Positions 38,940-50,554 of a stretch of 64,000 nt of DNA are shown in pieces (within the stretch, counting starts at the first letter, position 1; each line of letters opens with the position of its first letter). The DNA comes from Acephala macrosclerotiorum (Eukaryota > Ascomycota > Leotiomycetes > Helotiales > Mollisiaceae). The stretch lies in assembly GCA_014904845.1 (NCBI GenBank), contig MU119305.1:97340-161339 (forward strand), in the 5' to 3' direction. A program made the position numbers and the translations under genes. Below the pieces are notes generated by a model that was not told where the DNA came from, made no database searches, and saw nothing but the letters and a program-made list of their open reading frames with translations.

Positions 38940-40122
38940 TTATATGCCGGAAGTCACTCTATCTTGTCCCCCGAGAATAACCCGCGCCTTCAACTTCGCG
39001 AAGCGTGCCATCATTTTGTCAAATGCAGCTTGGGTGAGGGTGCTTGCATGCCTCTCTATGATATTCGCACCGAGACCGTAGTCATTGTTGTCCTCCAAAT
39101 TCTTCTTTACGCCACCTAGAATGGACCTCAAAGTGTTTGTACACTCCTCCGTCGATGCACCCTAGGCCGCCTATGCTCTCACTATACCCTCGATAGCTCT
39201 TTGTAGGATCGCGAAATCAACCAATCTAGCACCGAGCCACAGATCAATCTCCTTGTCCTTCTGGATCTCTGCTGGGGTAGCTTTGTGGAGAAGAGTCGTT
39301 GTATTGCGTGGGTTTTCTCGTGTCGCTACCTTAGCCATAGCTTGCGCATCCGTAATTGTGATATTGCTAGCACAGGTCTTGCATTCACAGACGAATTTGT
39401 AGTGTGCCTACAAGACCGCTCAGCGCCACTCTGTTGTTCCTTTCAGATTGTGATAATCTCTTGTGATTTCTTCCCCTGGGTGAATATCCCGGATTGCTTG
39501 AACAGCCGTATACTCCTCGTCCGTGAATGCTCCAGCTGTGTTCGGCATGCAGTCGTGGTTGATACGCGCCGATATCAGGTAAATGTAGGTATTAAATGGC
39601 GCCTTGAAATCCTTCTCGGTGTAGAAACCAAAGCAATTAGGTTCGAAAATCCTCTAGAGTGGAGTTTTTTTTAAGGCGCCCGGCTACAATTGCACTAACC
39701 TTGCAACTCCACGAACCGCTGCTGCTTGTCGCTTAGTAAGTTAAGCAGAGAGATTTCTTTGCAAACGATTTCCCTATTGCTCTTAAGAATCGCGTCTTCT
39801 CTCAAGATTTCTGTGCCTCTGCTGGTGAACCGACGAGCGACGAGTCCCAATCCTTTGCCGGGAATTAGCTTGATCTCGAAAAGTGGCTCCACTGGAAGGG
39901 CTCAGCAACATGTCGCGCTTTACCTGAGGCTATAGGTGGCACTGAATCACCCGAGTTTGCATACTTTCCAACCTGTTTGAGGACACAGGCGTTCAATTCA
40001 TCAGCAATTTTTTGCGCCTCTTGCTTTTCCAACTTCTTCTGTCTTGCCGGTTCTTTCTTCCTCTTATTCCGTTCCGTATTTACTCCAGTGCCCGGCTCCG
40101 GCATCTCGTCGGATGGGTCCAT
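38940..40122 (-). pseudogene. SET-domain protein pseudogene
   Basis: Relic of a fungal SET-domain (lysine methyltransferase-like) gene. Start ATG at 40122, a charged Lys-rich N-terminus (ERNKRKKEPARQKK), then a 32-nt intron (39923-39892). The SET start follows (LFEIKLIPGKGLGLVARR). After a short gap it continues with FEPNCFGFY, the catalytic-core motif RINHDCMPNT near 39543-39563, and HPGEEITRDYHNL. A post-SET-like CECKTC and the C-terminal region come next. The downstream frame contains stops at 39656, 39422, 39410, 39173 and 39164 (first base on the minus strand), four TAG and one TGA. All are explainable by C-to-T type changes of CAG, CGA or TGG. The gene is clearly non-functional unless the assembly is wrong. 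Confidence 0.8.
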
Positions 40123-41514
40123 ATCTGGGAGGTTATAAGTCAGACTGACTGTTGATTTGAACGTGACAGCTTGGAACCCTACTTTTTTCCCACGATTTCT
40201 CAGTATTTGTCGAGAGTTGGCTCGGGACAGAGATCGTGGCTGAAGAGGCCGTGGGAACTTCACGGCTACTACCAGTGCTTCTTGGAGTGTCACTGCCAAG
40301 GGGCAGGGAGGTGTAGGGGAAGTGCTGAGAAGTAGGCAGGTGAATCTGTTTGCTTTCTTTCACGTGATCCAAATGTAGGCAGCCGAAAATTCTAGAATGG
40401 AAAGAAGCCCATAGCAGGTTGAGGAAAAGGTGCAGAATAAATGATAAAAGCAGGAAAAGGCTGAAGTTGAGCCGCACAAAGCAAGTGGACTGAGAAAGTC
40501 TAGGTGATGCTTGGAGACTGAAAGCTCGAGGGGGGGGAGAAGCCATCATCACAACCTCAAATCGAAACCCAAGAGCAAACGCAGCATACAATCGCATACT
40601 TTATAAGATATTTATTAGAAGCTGAGAATGACATGACTTTCGGATACTGACTTCCAGTGAAGAGCGGGCGAAGCTGACAGGTACTTTGGTGCGCTGAAGT
40701 CAGGCCAGAATCCCTATATTTAGCGACCACGGCCTGTAGCAACTCGCTAAAAATCTTCAACGATACAGATTAAAGCTTGCAAAAGGATCTTCGTTTCTGT
40801 TTCTGGATACGCTTCTTATCATCCATTCCAGGAATAAAGGCACGGAGGAGACTTCCTTCACATGTAGAAACTGGAAGCTTAATCTAGTTCAGAATCCATC
40901 AGGTAAGTAGTAGTGAGGAGAACAATTACACACAAAGGAAACCGTGTGCACCGTCCACCACAATCTGGTGCTTCTATGCTCAGAGTCGTGCTACACTTGT
41001 ACCACACGTCGAGAGTTCGTCTGATAGCATAAAAATCTAGATTTTTCTAACTTGCAAATTATCTCTTGACGGCACGAGCCTTCAAGATAAAGCCTAACCA
41101 CCTTCTACTCGTATTCGCAGCAGTGGCGCTTGCCATTCTTGTTCTCAATCCTGCCAAATTTGGAGCGTCTCACCCCCAAAGTCCCTGTGAAGTGGCATCT
41201 GAGATGATGTAGAACCTTTAGAAATCAACATTGTCATCGACGTCCCCGATCTGGAGGATATACCACTTCTCACAACCACCCAGTAATTCCGTGTTAAACA
41301 CCAAGGCCAGGGCTGCAAAAACGTGGGAGAAGGGTGCTCCGATTCAATATTTGGAGCAGATTGCCGCGAGTGTTTTTATTGCAGAACTAGTCGGTGGAAA
41401 GTCGGAACTTGTGCGTAGGAGTTGGGGCCAGTCTCTGAGAAAGCTCAGGAACGCTTATTTTGAGAAAGGGGAGGAGTATCATTCTACCTAGAAGTCTGTT
41501 CGCCGTATGAGAAA
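40123..41514. other. Gene-free stretch between two pseudogenes
   Basis: No complete gene. A plus-strand frame of 86 codons at 41231-41491 (non-ATG start) contains protein-like AKTWEKGAPIQYLEQIAASV and might be a fragment of a lost gene. Nothing else recognised. Confidence 0.35.
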
Positions 41515-42647
41515 TCACTCCTTTCCAATCTTGAGCACCACTCGCCCCATGATATCCCCCTTCTCCATCTCCTCATACACTCTGGGTAAGTCTTTGAAGT
41601 CCCTCATGGTGACTCTTGGCTTCACAACTCGTCTTCTCACAAGCTCTACAGCTTCCAGGCATTCTTTCAAAGACCCAACCAAGTTGCCCGTGATATGAAG
41701 GCCTCGTACAACAATGTTGGCGATAGGAGTCTCAACGAACACTTTCCCAGCGGGTATGCCACAACAGCATAATGTCCCGCCAATCTTCAGTGCTTCTGCG
41801 CCTTGAGTGAAAGCTTTCGGATTTCCCACTGCAACGATAGCCGCTGTGGCGCCTCCATTCGTGCTCCGAATGGCTTGCCGTATTGAACTGTTGATCTCGT
41901 TAGACTATCCTTGATGTCGAGCAGGCATCTAATATACCAGCCAAGTGTTCAAGACCGCCTCCTGCTCCAAAAACAACAAGCCAATCACCAGGCTTCAAGT
42001 TCGCATTGAGACAAGCCTGTTTCTTATTAGTCTCCTCCTCCAAATGTCATCCTCTCACATACCTTATAAACCGTCAAACCCCCACAAAGCACCGGTCCGA
42101 CCAAGCTCGGATCAACGTCATCCGGCAAGACAGTCAAATAATCAGCATCAAGAGCAATATACTCCTGAAAGCTCCCATTTTCATGATGCAAATGATTAGT
42201 ACTCTTCACGCAATGTTGCTCCTTGCCCACAAGGCAGTACTCGCAGCGTCGACAGATCCCGCTTGCGAATCTGATCCCGACGAGAGAGCTCAGTCGGATG
42301 GAGGGATCGCATCCTGGGCCGAGAGAGACAATGCGGCCGACACCCTCATGCCCGCCGACATGCGGGAATTTGAGGGCGGTGATGGGTGTTCCATCGGGCT
42401 TCATGGCTGTGCCAGACTTGGTGTCGAGATCTGAGAGCAGGTAAGCACAGTACTTTGGTGCGAGTGGGTGGAAGGGTTGAGATTTACCGCTCTGACAGAC
42501 TCCTGAGTAGAGGACCTTGGCTAGGACTTCATTGTGTCCTGGCTGAGGAACAGGATAATCGTCCACAAACTCAACCAGGCCTCCGATTTCTCTGACGATA
42601 GCAGCCGTTTGCACTTTTGGGGTCAACTTTTCGTTCGATACAGCCAT
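41515..42647 (-). pseudogene. Zinc-dependent alcohol dehydrogenase, internally deleted and frameshifted
   Basis: Medium-chain dehydrogenase/reductase relic. Exons 42647-42488 and 42430-42064, then from 42016 to a stop at 41515. The N-terminal half is well preserved: YSGVCQSDLDTKSG around the catalytic zinc Cys, the GHEGVGRIVSLGPG signature and the structural-zinc Cys cluster CRRCEYCLVGKEQHC. The third exon begins ACLNANLKPGDWLVVFGAGG, with the Rossmann glycine motif. Soon after, near 41914-41958, roughly 35 residues of the nucleotide-binding fold expected in this family are absent. Then at 41897-41911 the frame shifts by one base before NEINSSIRQAI. The C-terminus is again normal (AEALKIGGTLCCCGIPAGK to the end). 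NAD binding would be lost. Confidence 0.8.
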
Positions 42648-43326
42648 GTTTGCTTCCGAGTCCTGAATGTATTAAGATGAAGGGCCGTTGGTAAGTGAAG
42701 GCCAGGCTGAGCTTTATACTTGTCCATGCTAATTATCCACTATGGAAACTGGCATGTTTGACGTGACGCCTTTCCTTAAAAGAGTTATGTTTGAAATTTG
42801 TTTCTGCTACTATGATTCGAATTATCCGTGAAGTAACAGGCCAGGAGCTTTCGTGGTCGCTTTAAGAGAAACTGCAGGGCTTCAGCTTCCAAAATCGATG
42901 GACCTGACATCCTTATCGACCAAGCCTCATTGCACGAACATCCGGATCAGCATACTTGCTTCGATATTCCGACTTTCATTCTGGCAGAGACAGTAGCATC
43001 CGTCATGCTTACAGCATTGCCGATCCCCAACGAACGGACACCCACCCCGCAAAGTCTAAGCGAATAAAGGAAGAGAACGATCATGAATGACGGTTGGCTA
43101 TGATTCTCCGAAGCTATGCCCATTTCTCCGCATCTGCGAACCTCCCGCTTGGTGGTATTGGCGCTTGCTCACGAGACCTGTCCAGACCGCTCTCCGAATG
43201 TGCCACCCCACGTCTTAAGGCCCTAACGTTTCGCCCACACGCTTTAACATCAAGATTGTTCCTGAGGCTCCCGAACCGACGAGGAGTCTGACTTTGGAAG
43301 TACGACTGAATTTGAAGTCTTCGACA
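42648..43326. promoter_or_regulatory. Shared divergent promoter region, ADH pseudogene and Zn2Cys6 regulator
   Basis: 680 bp between the divergent starts of the dehydrogenase relic and the regulator at 43327. No gene inside. The arrangement would allow shared control, but I see no clear binding site, for example no well-formed CGG inverted repeat. Confidence 0.35.
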
Positions 43327-44947
43327 ATGAAAAGAGCATGCGATCGATGCATCGACCGGAAGGTGCGATGCGATGGTTCACTTCCTTGCGCGAGATGCTC
43401 ATCCAAACCCGAACTTTCCTGCACCTATCTAACTCCCCCTCGGAAACGAGGGCCAAAGTTCTCGAGGTTGAGGCGCCCCAGATCATCTTTGCACATCCAT
43501 CAAATTTCCTTGGCACAATGTACCGAAAGAGATGGCCGATCGAGACTTGTAGATTATCACGATGTCGGCAACTATGCCGACTCTTCTGTTCTGCCTCTGC
43601 GGACGAAAGATCACGATCTAAGGATACCTTTTAGCGTGCTCGAGACTATCATCGAAGCATACGAGGCTCGAATGTTCCCTGTCTGGCCCGTGATAGGCTC
43701 GAAAAGCTTGCTCCAACAACTTCAGCAGCCAGGCGACTCCATCGACACTTATGTTGTTGCAACTGCTTTATGTGCTGCGACGATGGCTCAATTGAACCTT
43801 CCATCGACGAAGCATCAATCTCGCGCGTTTGCTAGTGAAGATATGGAACGAGAGTGCAGACGGATGCGAGCAACTTCTGAGTACCGGGAACAGCCACACC
43901 GCAAGGCAGTGTTGGCATCGTTCTTCCTGCATGTCTACCATGCGAAGGTTGATAACCAGAACAGTGCTTTGCTATACATCCAAGAAGCCATTGCCCTTGC
44001 GCGGTTGTTGCATCTAGATGACAATGACGGGCCATGCGGGGAATATTCTTCCGATGAGCTTACGAATGGGAAGGTTATATATCTCCTACTGTGGGTGACT
44101 GAAAGGTGTGTAAATCATCCCTGATCAGCGCCGTCGATTGGCTAATCAATGGAAAGGGGCTACGCCATCCAGTATGGACTGCCAATCTCTCTGCATCACA
44201 CAGTATCGCTCTCCTCGATGCAGAAGTCCCCAAGCGGTACGTGCATCCAGGGACTGATCGGCCTTGCGAGTTTATTCGTGACATTCGACTCATCGTCGAT
44301 CCCGCAGTTCTCGAGGTACAAAGAGTTTCCTGTTTCGAAAGACCGACTCGTGGCGCTCGAAGAAAGAGTCGCAAATGCTCCAGCACCACTGAGGCATTTA
44401 TCTGTAGCTCAACAAGCCGACTTTCTGGCGACAAAAAGTTGGATGCAAATTCTTCTTTGGCAGCAAGCAATGTCTCGTGGCTTCCTCTCTTCCTCCTCTG
44501 ACTGCGGATTCATGACTTTCCGGTATCCTGCCCAAGTAGCTCGAGAATCGTTGTCGCGAATACAGCTCTTTTCGACCAAGGATCTCATGCCACTCGGGCG
44601 CGATCAGGTGCGTATAGACGTGCGTCGGAAGAGTATTCCAATTGCTGACGGCCACCCTCCAGTTGGTGAAGCTATTTGAGGTGGCTAATACCTTGGCAGA
44701 CACTCTCCTCTGCAGCACGCAATTCCTCAAGCGCTCATCTAGCCAGCTTGGCCCTCCAGACATTCTGCACGGAATCTACCAATATATCTCACCAATGTTG
44801 GAGCTAGACGGAGTCTGTGACTCAATGCTGCGGCAGAAGACTGCAGAGGTGTTGGTGAGAGCCCCGACTCGGTTTTGGCAGCTCGAAAGCGGTACAATGA
44901 TCGAGAAAGCGGTAGATGACGGCAATGAAATTATTGCGCAGCGGTGA
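43327..44947 (+). CDS. Zn(II)2Cys6 transcription factor
   Basis: Fungal binuclear-zinc-cluster regulator, 504 aa. Exons 43327-44105, 44157-44607 and 44663-44947 join in frame. The DNA-binding cluster sits at the extreme N-terminus: Cys5, Cys8, Cys15, Cys21, Cys24 and Cys32 (ACDRCIDRKVRCDG and onward), followed by a basic linker RKRGPKFSRLRRPR. The middle region (residues 90-300) resembles the fungal-specific transcription factor domain, with YVVATALCAATMAQL and a YIQEAIALARLLHLDD segment. The N-terminal cluster and spacing recall sugar or secondary-metabolism regulators of the maltose-activator type, but that is only similarity in style. Divergent from a zinc alcohol dehydrogenase, it may once have controlled that gene. 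The frame is intact, unlike its neighbours. Confidence 0.88.
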
Positions 44948-46348
44948 CCTAGAGTTTCGCTGGTTTCATCCCATAGTTGACTCAAAGTGTCTGCGTCTGA
45001 AACCGACATTCCTGTCTTAAAAATTCGTGATCCAGAATCAGACAATCGATAACACTGTTGTGCCTACTCGGAGAGTTCCGAGAAGGGAAACTCCTGCTTC
45101 AGAAAGGCCCAAAGTTCTCAGACGATTTGTAAGCTCTTGACGAACATTCAGGATGTCAGGTTTCGTCCAGAAGTGCTTACGATTCTCTAAACAGAATTCC
45201 GCAGGTCAAATGGTACAATATCCGCAGGGTCTCAGGTATCCTGCTTCGAATCAGTGTTTTATCTCAACGGCAAATTTTGAGGATGAATGATCTTTGACTC
45301 ACTGGAGAAAAGCACCCGAAGCCTTTTCATCTCAGTATGAAAGCATAAGCACAGCATTATCGTGCTGAGGCTGCATTCATGTTCAACTTGCCTCAGAATA
45401 TGTCTATTCTAGGCCAAGCCATCGCGCTAGAAACTATGCCGATGATACAACTGCTTTGCGAATGCTCCTTAAGTAAGCTTGCCGAAAAGGTCTCGTAGAA
45501 GTGAGGAAACTATCCCGATGGATTTTTATGAGAAAGCCCATTGGTCCGCGTGAGTTCGGAGTTGCGCTTAGCCTTTTGCAGTACATCCGTTGACGATCTC
45601 CTGGGCTCAGCGTAAGTCGGAATTGCTTCTGAAGAGGGAACTCGAGGAACCAAGTGAATTAACAATGTATTATATATACTGACGCTCGAAGGAAATTACT
45701 TCAAGCTATGCTTACAGCGATCAATAACCATTAGAAAGCCGCCGCGGTGCATATAAACTGCGTCGTTCTTCACAATGGATCAACTGTCTATCAAGAAGTG
45801 CTCATACTGCAGGAACATTCAACGAGTCGGCCGTTCTTCGAACAAGACAAAATGGACACCGTCGACCACTTCGATGCTTTGCAGCCTCAGATAATTCTGG
45901 GCATGTTCTGCAGCGCAATACTTTCGACTCTGCAACCGGACATGAAGTTCTCTTCCACCCGATTCTATGAGAATTTGCATGCTGCAATGATGTAGTGGAA
46001 TATCATGGGGACAGCCTATCTCGGTCTCCGTTTGCTGGGGCTACTTCGAAGAAGAGGGAAACGTGGTGGTATATCCCGATGAAAATAGTCGAAACGATGC
46101 TGTGGATATTGCCTGTCTTCTTCGTGAGATTTGAAGGTGGTTGGTTGGCTAAGAAACATATACTTGGTGAACTAATGTATTCTGACCATGACGGGGCTTT
46201 CAGGGACTGACTTACCAGTTGGCGCAGGTATTTGGAGTACAGTCGAAAAGAAATAGTTCTTTGTCTTCGGTGAGGGCAAGGTTCACAAGGGTTGATGTTG
46301 ATCGAAATTTCGGACATCCAGCCTGAGCAATTCAGCACTTCGGGGATA
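44948..46348. other. Gene-free stretch between two Zn2Cys6 genes
   Basis: 1.4 kb, no complete gene. Plus-strand frames at 45747-45995 and 45995-46210 lack an early ATG or any domain; the former has its first ATG only near 45850. Nothing else recognised. Confidence 0.35.
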
Positions 46349-48280
46349 TCATATTTCCATCGCAATCGTCGTACTTGCTGACTCCAAGTTCCTCATGAGC
46401 GTTTCTAGAATTGATAGTCTATTTTTGGCATCCTTGAGTTCATTTGCCCAGTATCGAAGCATCTCGATGACCATGAAGGCGCTACTCTTCCACTGCGGTG
46501 GTAGAAGCTGCCTTAATTGTGGGGTGAGATTCGCAGCGAAAAGAAGCAGTGCACTTCGCGTACTTCGCCGTAAGATCAACCAGGTGGAGTATTGTCGTTG
46601 ACGATACCTTCCTCGACTTTTCTGGATACGCTCAAGACTGATTGCGATTGCCTTGCTGGCAAAGCTGAGACAGGTTGATCCGTCGTTCGTCTCGCCAGAG
46701 ATCATGGTCACGACGAATGGCCAGTACATGATTTCGTAACAATCGAGGAGATGCATCTGGAGCTCAACTCGCATCTTTGCAAGCACAGATTTTGGGTAGT
46801 TGATCTGGTCTTCGATGTCCTGGGTGCCAGCTTGCAGCTCAGGGGGAAGCATGGTACATCTGCCACCAGGTGTTAGCAAGTCTGCGATCATTCTTTTGTC
46901 GTCTCTTACAGTCCTTCAGCCTCTTTTTCTAGGTTGATGATCTCTTCTGCCATGTCTGATACAGGGATTTGCGACCGCTCGCAGTGGTAGATGTAGTTCA
47001 AACTTCGATTTTTAAGTCTCCGGATCGCAATGTCGGAGAGGTAGAAGTACCATCCAACCCGCAACTCAGTCGCCAGGCTCTCTGGTGGCGATGGGAAGAA
47101 AGTTGGGTAGGCCAGATTATTGATACTGTCTTGTGCAAGGTCCAACTCAAGGCAGATTTCCCTGAAAAGTCAGCACCGGAGGAGATAAAAGGCGGTGAGT
47201 AGCTCACAACTCAGCTTTGAAAGTAGCCCAATAAATTCGCTGCTGCGATTGGCTTCTCTCTTGATGTTCCAGGCTAGCTGAGCTATCAGAATCATGGTGC
47301 CCCTGACAACAAGCGAGAGACTGAATGAGCAGTTTCCAAGCTTCAAGAGGTCTCGAAGTTGTTGCTAGATAGTAGCCTGCTAGATAGAAACATTGAGCTG
47401 CGATCACAGTTCTATCCGTTAAAAGTGGCCCCATTCGCTTTTGGGCTGAGAAGAAATATAGTTCTGCAGTTTGAAAGGCGGCAGATTGACGGAACTCTCT
47501 CGAGGACTCGATCGAATCCGTACCACGCTCCGAAACGACACCAACGGCACAGGTCAAGAGCTAAAAGAGTCAATTTTGGATCCGAGAAAGGGGTGTTAGG
47601 ATTCTCACTACTAAACAAGATTCTGGATTCCATCCTAGGCCATTTGCTCGTACGTTTTGGAGCTGCTCTTCAAGCTGTGTCTCCTCGAAGATTGGATTGA
47701 AAATATGCACGTGATCCCAGAACTTCTTCAATGCATCATCGACCTCCTCGCTTTGGATGTCAGGGTCCGTTGGCGACCACTGTAGTGCAGGGTTCGTCTC
47801 GTGGACGGAATCAAAGAGAGATTTCAAGTTGATACGCTGGTCAATGTTCTGACGTTCGAAAACCGGCCATTGCAGCATAGATTCAACGTTGACATGGTAG
47901 CGATACTCAGCTGTGTCGCCAACTCCTCGCGCTGTCAAATTGGGAGCATTGAACGGGCTATTTTGAGATGATGGACCTCCGGTAGATGCTTTGCGAGACG
48001 ACTCCTCGATCTTGCCTTCGCGGATCAGTTGTTCCAACCCGTCAAGGCGCTTCAAAATGGCAAGACTGCCCGGATCGATACTGTTGCATGGGTCAACCAC
48101 ATGTTCTGAACCATTGAGGTCCGAGAAAGACTACTTGTCGCTTTTATCGCCATAGACACATTCTACCCCAAGAGTCAAGCACATAGAACAGGACGGCCTT
48201 GCGTTATCGCATTTTGTCCTTCTATGTCGACACATTCGACAGGCCTGTACGGCTCTCTTTCGAGGAAATGCTGATTTCAT
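46349..48280 (-). pseudogene. Zn(II)2Cys6 transcription factor with a stop codon after the zinc cluster
   Basis: Exons on the minus strand: 48280-47609, 47560-47208, 47161-46910 and 46859-46349; all phases agree (595 codons). The zinc cluster is complete: Cys14, Cys17, Cys24, Cys31, Cys34 and Cys41 (ACRMCRHRRTKCDN and onward). Codon 50 is TAG (48131-48133). It lies in the same frame as the long downstream region, which has a normal fungal_trans-type domain (FFSAQKRMGPLLTDRTVI, LATELRVGWYFYLSD). No plausible intron removes it; CAG or TGG to TAG is the simplest explanation. As read, only a 49-residue DNA-binding stub would be made. Codon readthrough, sequencing error or a strain polymorphism remain possible. 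A 9-bp tandem repeat upstream (48371-48402) explains a longer but spurious N-terminal frame. Confidence 0.75.
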
Positions 48281-48370
48281 GATGTGTGGGAAAATGCGAG
48301 TCTGAGAGCGGTTTCCTGTTCCATATGGTGGTGGTCGGGCAGAAGAAAGGACGTCGAGGACAGGACGTTC

Positions 48371-48402
48371 GCAAATTTGGCAAATTTGGCAAATTTGGCA
48401 AC
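48371..48402. repeat. 9-bp tandem repeat (GCAAATTTG unit)
   Basis: About three and a half copies in the 5' flank of the Zn2Cys6 gene. On the minus strand they translate as a CQI repeat, which makes an artificial open-frame extension. Confidence 0.8.
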
Positions 48403-48955
48403 CTTGACACCTCCACGTGAATTGCAGAGCCAAGGTTACTTGGTGCTATTGCACGCTGAGCTATCGTGCATCAAACACTTCGATCGTTGATTGCATACAA
48501 TGGCGCAATACGTTCTTGTCGATAGCAGAACCATTTCTATGCTGGTAGAAGATCTAGAGATCGAGTTAGAGGGGCCTCTCAGCGGGCGTCAGAGCTCAAC
48601 AGCGCCACCACGCGCTAGAAGTAGTGGCTGGCATTGATTACTAACAAAATACAGTGAACTTGACGACTTCAAAAGCTTAAACTGTTGATAGCCCATCCTC
48701 GCAGTACAGATGAACAACCGCCTCCCCTCAGTCCATGACATCCTCCATACCCTCCCTACCTCAGCCTCACTTCGGGCATCCACGTCCCCAGCCCGTCGAG
48801 ATGGCGCAGCAGTCCGCTCCCTACGATTGAATGTCAGCCATGCTTCAACGACTCTCAGACGAAAAGGAGACAAATAGGCTCGGTGAGGAGCAGCGGCTGG
48901 TTGCCAAGCCTGAACTTGGGAATTTGAGTGCCACCATTGCGAGTCGATGCTGAAA
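48403..48955. other. Spacer between Zn2Cys6 pseudogene and secreted-protein gene
   Basis: No gene recognised; holds the probable promoter of the Zn2Cys6 gene and the 3' UTR of the small secreted protein gene. Confidence 0.35.
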
Positions 48956-49297
48956 TCACCCGATCACATAATAACAACAGCGATGGACATTGTCGAGTGT
49001 TTGGAACGAGCACTGAGAGGAAATACATACACAGGATACACCGAAGTTATCACAGCAATCGAGGACGTAGTTTGGGTCGTCATAACTTCCCTTGCCACTG
49101 TGGTGCTGGTTTCTGCAGCCTTGACGTCCAGACCAGCAGCAGTCCTGCGAGGGTTAACACTGAATGGCGGAATTAGTGGGTTCCAAAGGAAACACAGAAG
49201 GATAGTGAGGAAGGGTGAAGAAGATAAAGCGAGGACCTACAGCCAGAGTGGCTGATGCCATCAATGCAAGGGCGGCGATGATATTCGCGAACTGCAT
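48956..49297 (-). CDS. Small secreted cysteine-rich protein, 10 cysteines (effector-like)
   Basis: Not visible as a long open frame because it is short and split. Exon 1 is 49297-49241 (19 codons, phase 0) and encodes a signal peptide MQFANIIAALALMASATLA. A 96-nt intron has a GTAGGT donor, a GTTAAC branch-like site and a CGCAG acceptor. Exon 2 is 49144-48956 and ends in TGA. The total is 81 aa and the mature part 62 aa. The mature part has ten cysteines, six of them in three CC pairs: DCC near the start, a single C, DCC, SCVC, QC and RCC near the end. Even number and spacing suggest five disulfides. A TATA-like CATATAGAG lies about 90 nt upstream on the coding strand. No family recognised; hydrophobin-like pairing is not matched exactly. 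Secretion and host- or surface-related function are inference. Confidence 0.65.
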
Positions 49298-50554
49298 GTT
49301 GGTTGATTTTGTTCTGCTGTTTCTTGCGATTTGATTTCGCTGCTCTTGCTTTTACTACGCAGAATTTTGGGGGATGTGAACTCTATATGTACCAAGTGGG
49401 TGTCGCCCAGCTATGCGATGCACCCCAGTCTGGGTCGGAGGGGTAGATATCCGTGACTGCAATTACGGCTTTGCAGATATGGCAGATTGCAGAATAGGCT
49501 TTGAGAAGTATTAAGGTTCGGGACCAAGCTTTTGACTATGTTCATGGGCATTACAGAGCCACAGCCAACGAGATGTCAAAGACATCAGGTTGATTGACTT
49601 AGAGACTATCTTTCGACGTCTAGGATACTCCACCAATCAAGAGCTATCACTATCTTGCAATTTCTCCTTCGATTCCAGCAGAAGCCTGTCAGAACTGTCT
49701 TCTTGGCAAGACAGTTGTACGCCTTATGAATCTTACCATTCAATTCATTGTGAGCCAATGGGAACCTCGTCTGAGCGCCGTGCAGCAAGCTTCCGTCCCC
49801 TGTTCACGCCAATGTTCGAACAAGCTGGTGGAGTCTGCGAACCCTTCCTTTCTCCATCACGGATCCCACGTGCAGATATCATGAGATATGGATGTGCTGA
49901 GGCTCTCCTGTTCCCTGAAACTGCAATTAAGTCTGTCGATGATCCTCGTATTCCCGTCTTATTCGTGTACACTTGTATATGTTACATGACTAGATGTCAA
50001 TCTTGCATCAAGCTTGGCCATCTGTTGGCCCTTGGTTCTACCAATCATTCGGGTTGGATCACCATTGTTTGCATCGGGATCATTTCGCATGTGTTGTTAT
50101 TCGTGGATTTAAGGTTAAATTCAAAGTTCGTTCAATCAAGAAGTTCAGCCGAAGGCAGAGTAGATGTTTCAGATACAGACATCGAGACTGTATGTGCTCT
50201 TGAACCAAATATTGTGAATCGGGGCAGCTCAATCTATTTAGCTTTCTATCCCACAAAACGTCGTTTCTCTGAACGAGCATAGTCGAATGATTAGAGGCAT
50301 CATCAAAAGCTTCGTGCTATCTTATTAGTCTTATCAATGATTTAGAATATTGCTCGGCGAGACAACCCTACACCTCCCCCATCAAGTACGCGCACTCTTT
50401 CTCAAGCCGTGGGACGAAGGACCTTGAGGCAGAGTATTATGATTGAAAGCAAATGGCACCTGCGCATATAATCGCAAAAACATACATGAAGAATTGCCCG
50501 AAGAAGAGAAGCCCAGCACTATCATCACCCTTGATCTCCTTCCAAGCGCCTCTT
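49298..50554. other. Spacer between the two small secreted protein genes
   Basis: A 230-codon plus-strand frame (49590-50282) starts at TTG and has one hydrophobic segment near its C-terminal third (GWITIVCIGIISHVLLF). There is no in-frame early ATG and no recognisable domain, so it is not called as a gene. Otherwise nothing seen. Confidence 0.35.

Noticed and set aside
38524..39081. 185-codon plus-strand open frame
   Set aside because: Its second half is antisense to SET pseudogene coding sequence, so it is a shadow frame.
48281..48433. Longer N-terminus for the second Zn2Cys6 gene with CQI repeats
   Set aside because: Comes from the 9-bp tandem repeat; the ATG at 48280 places the zinc cluster at the usual N-terminal position.
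49590..50282. 230-codon plus-strand open frame with one hydrophobic segment
   Set aside because: Starts at TTG with no nearby in-frame ATG and no domain; length alone is weak evidence. Worth an RNA-seq look only.
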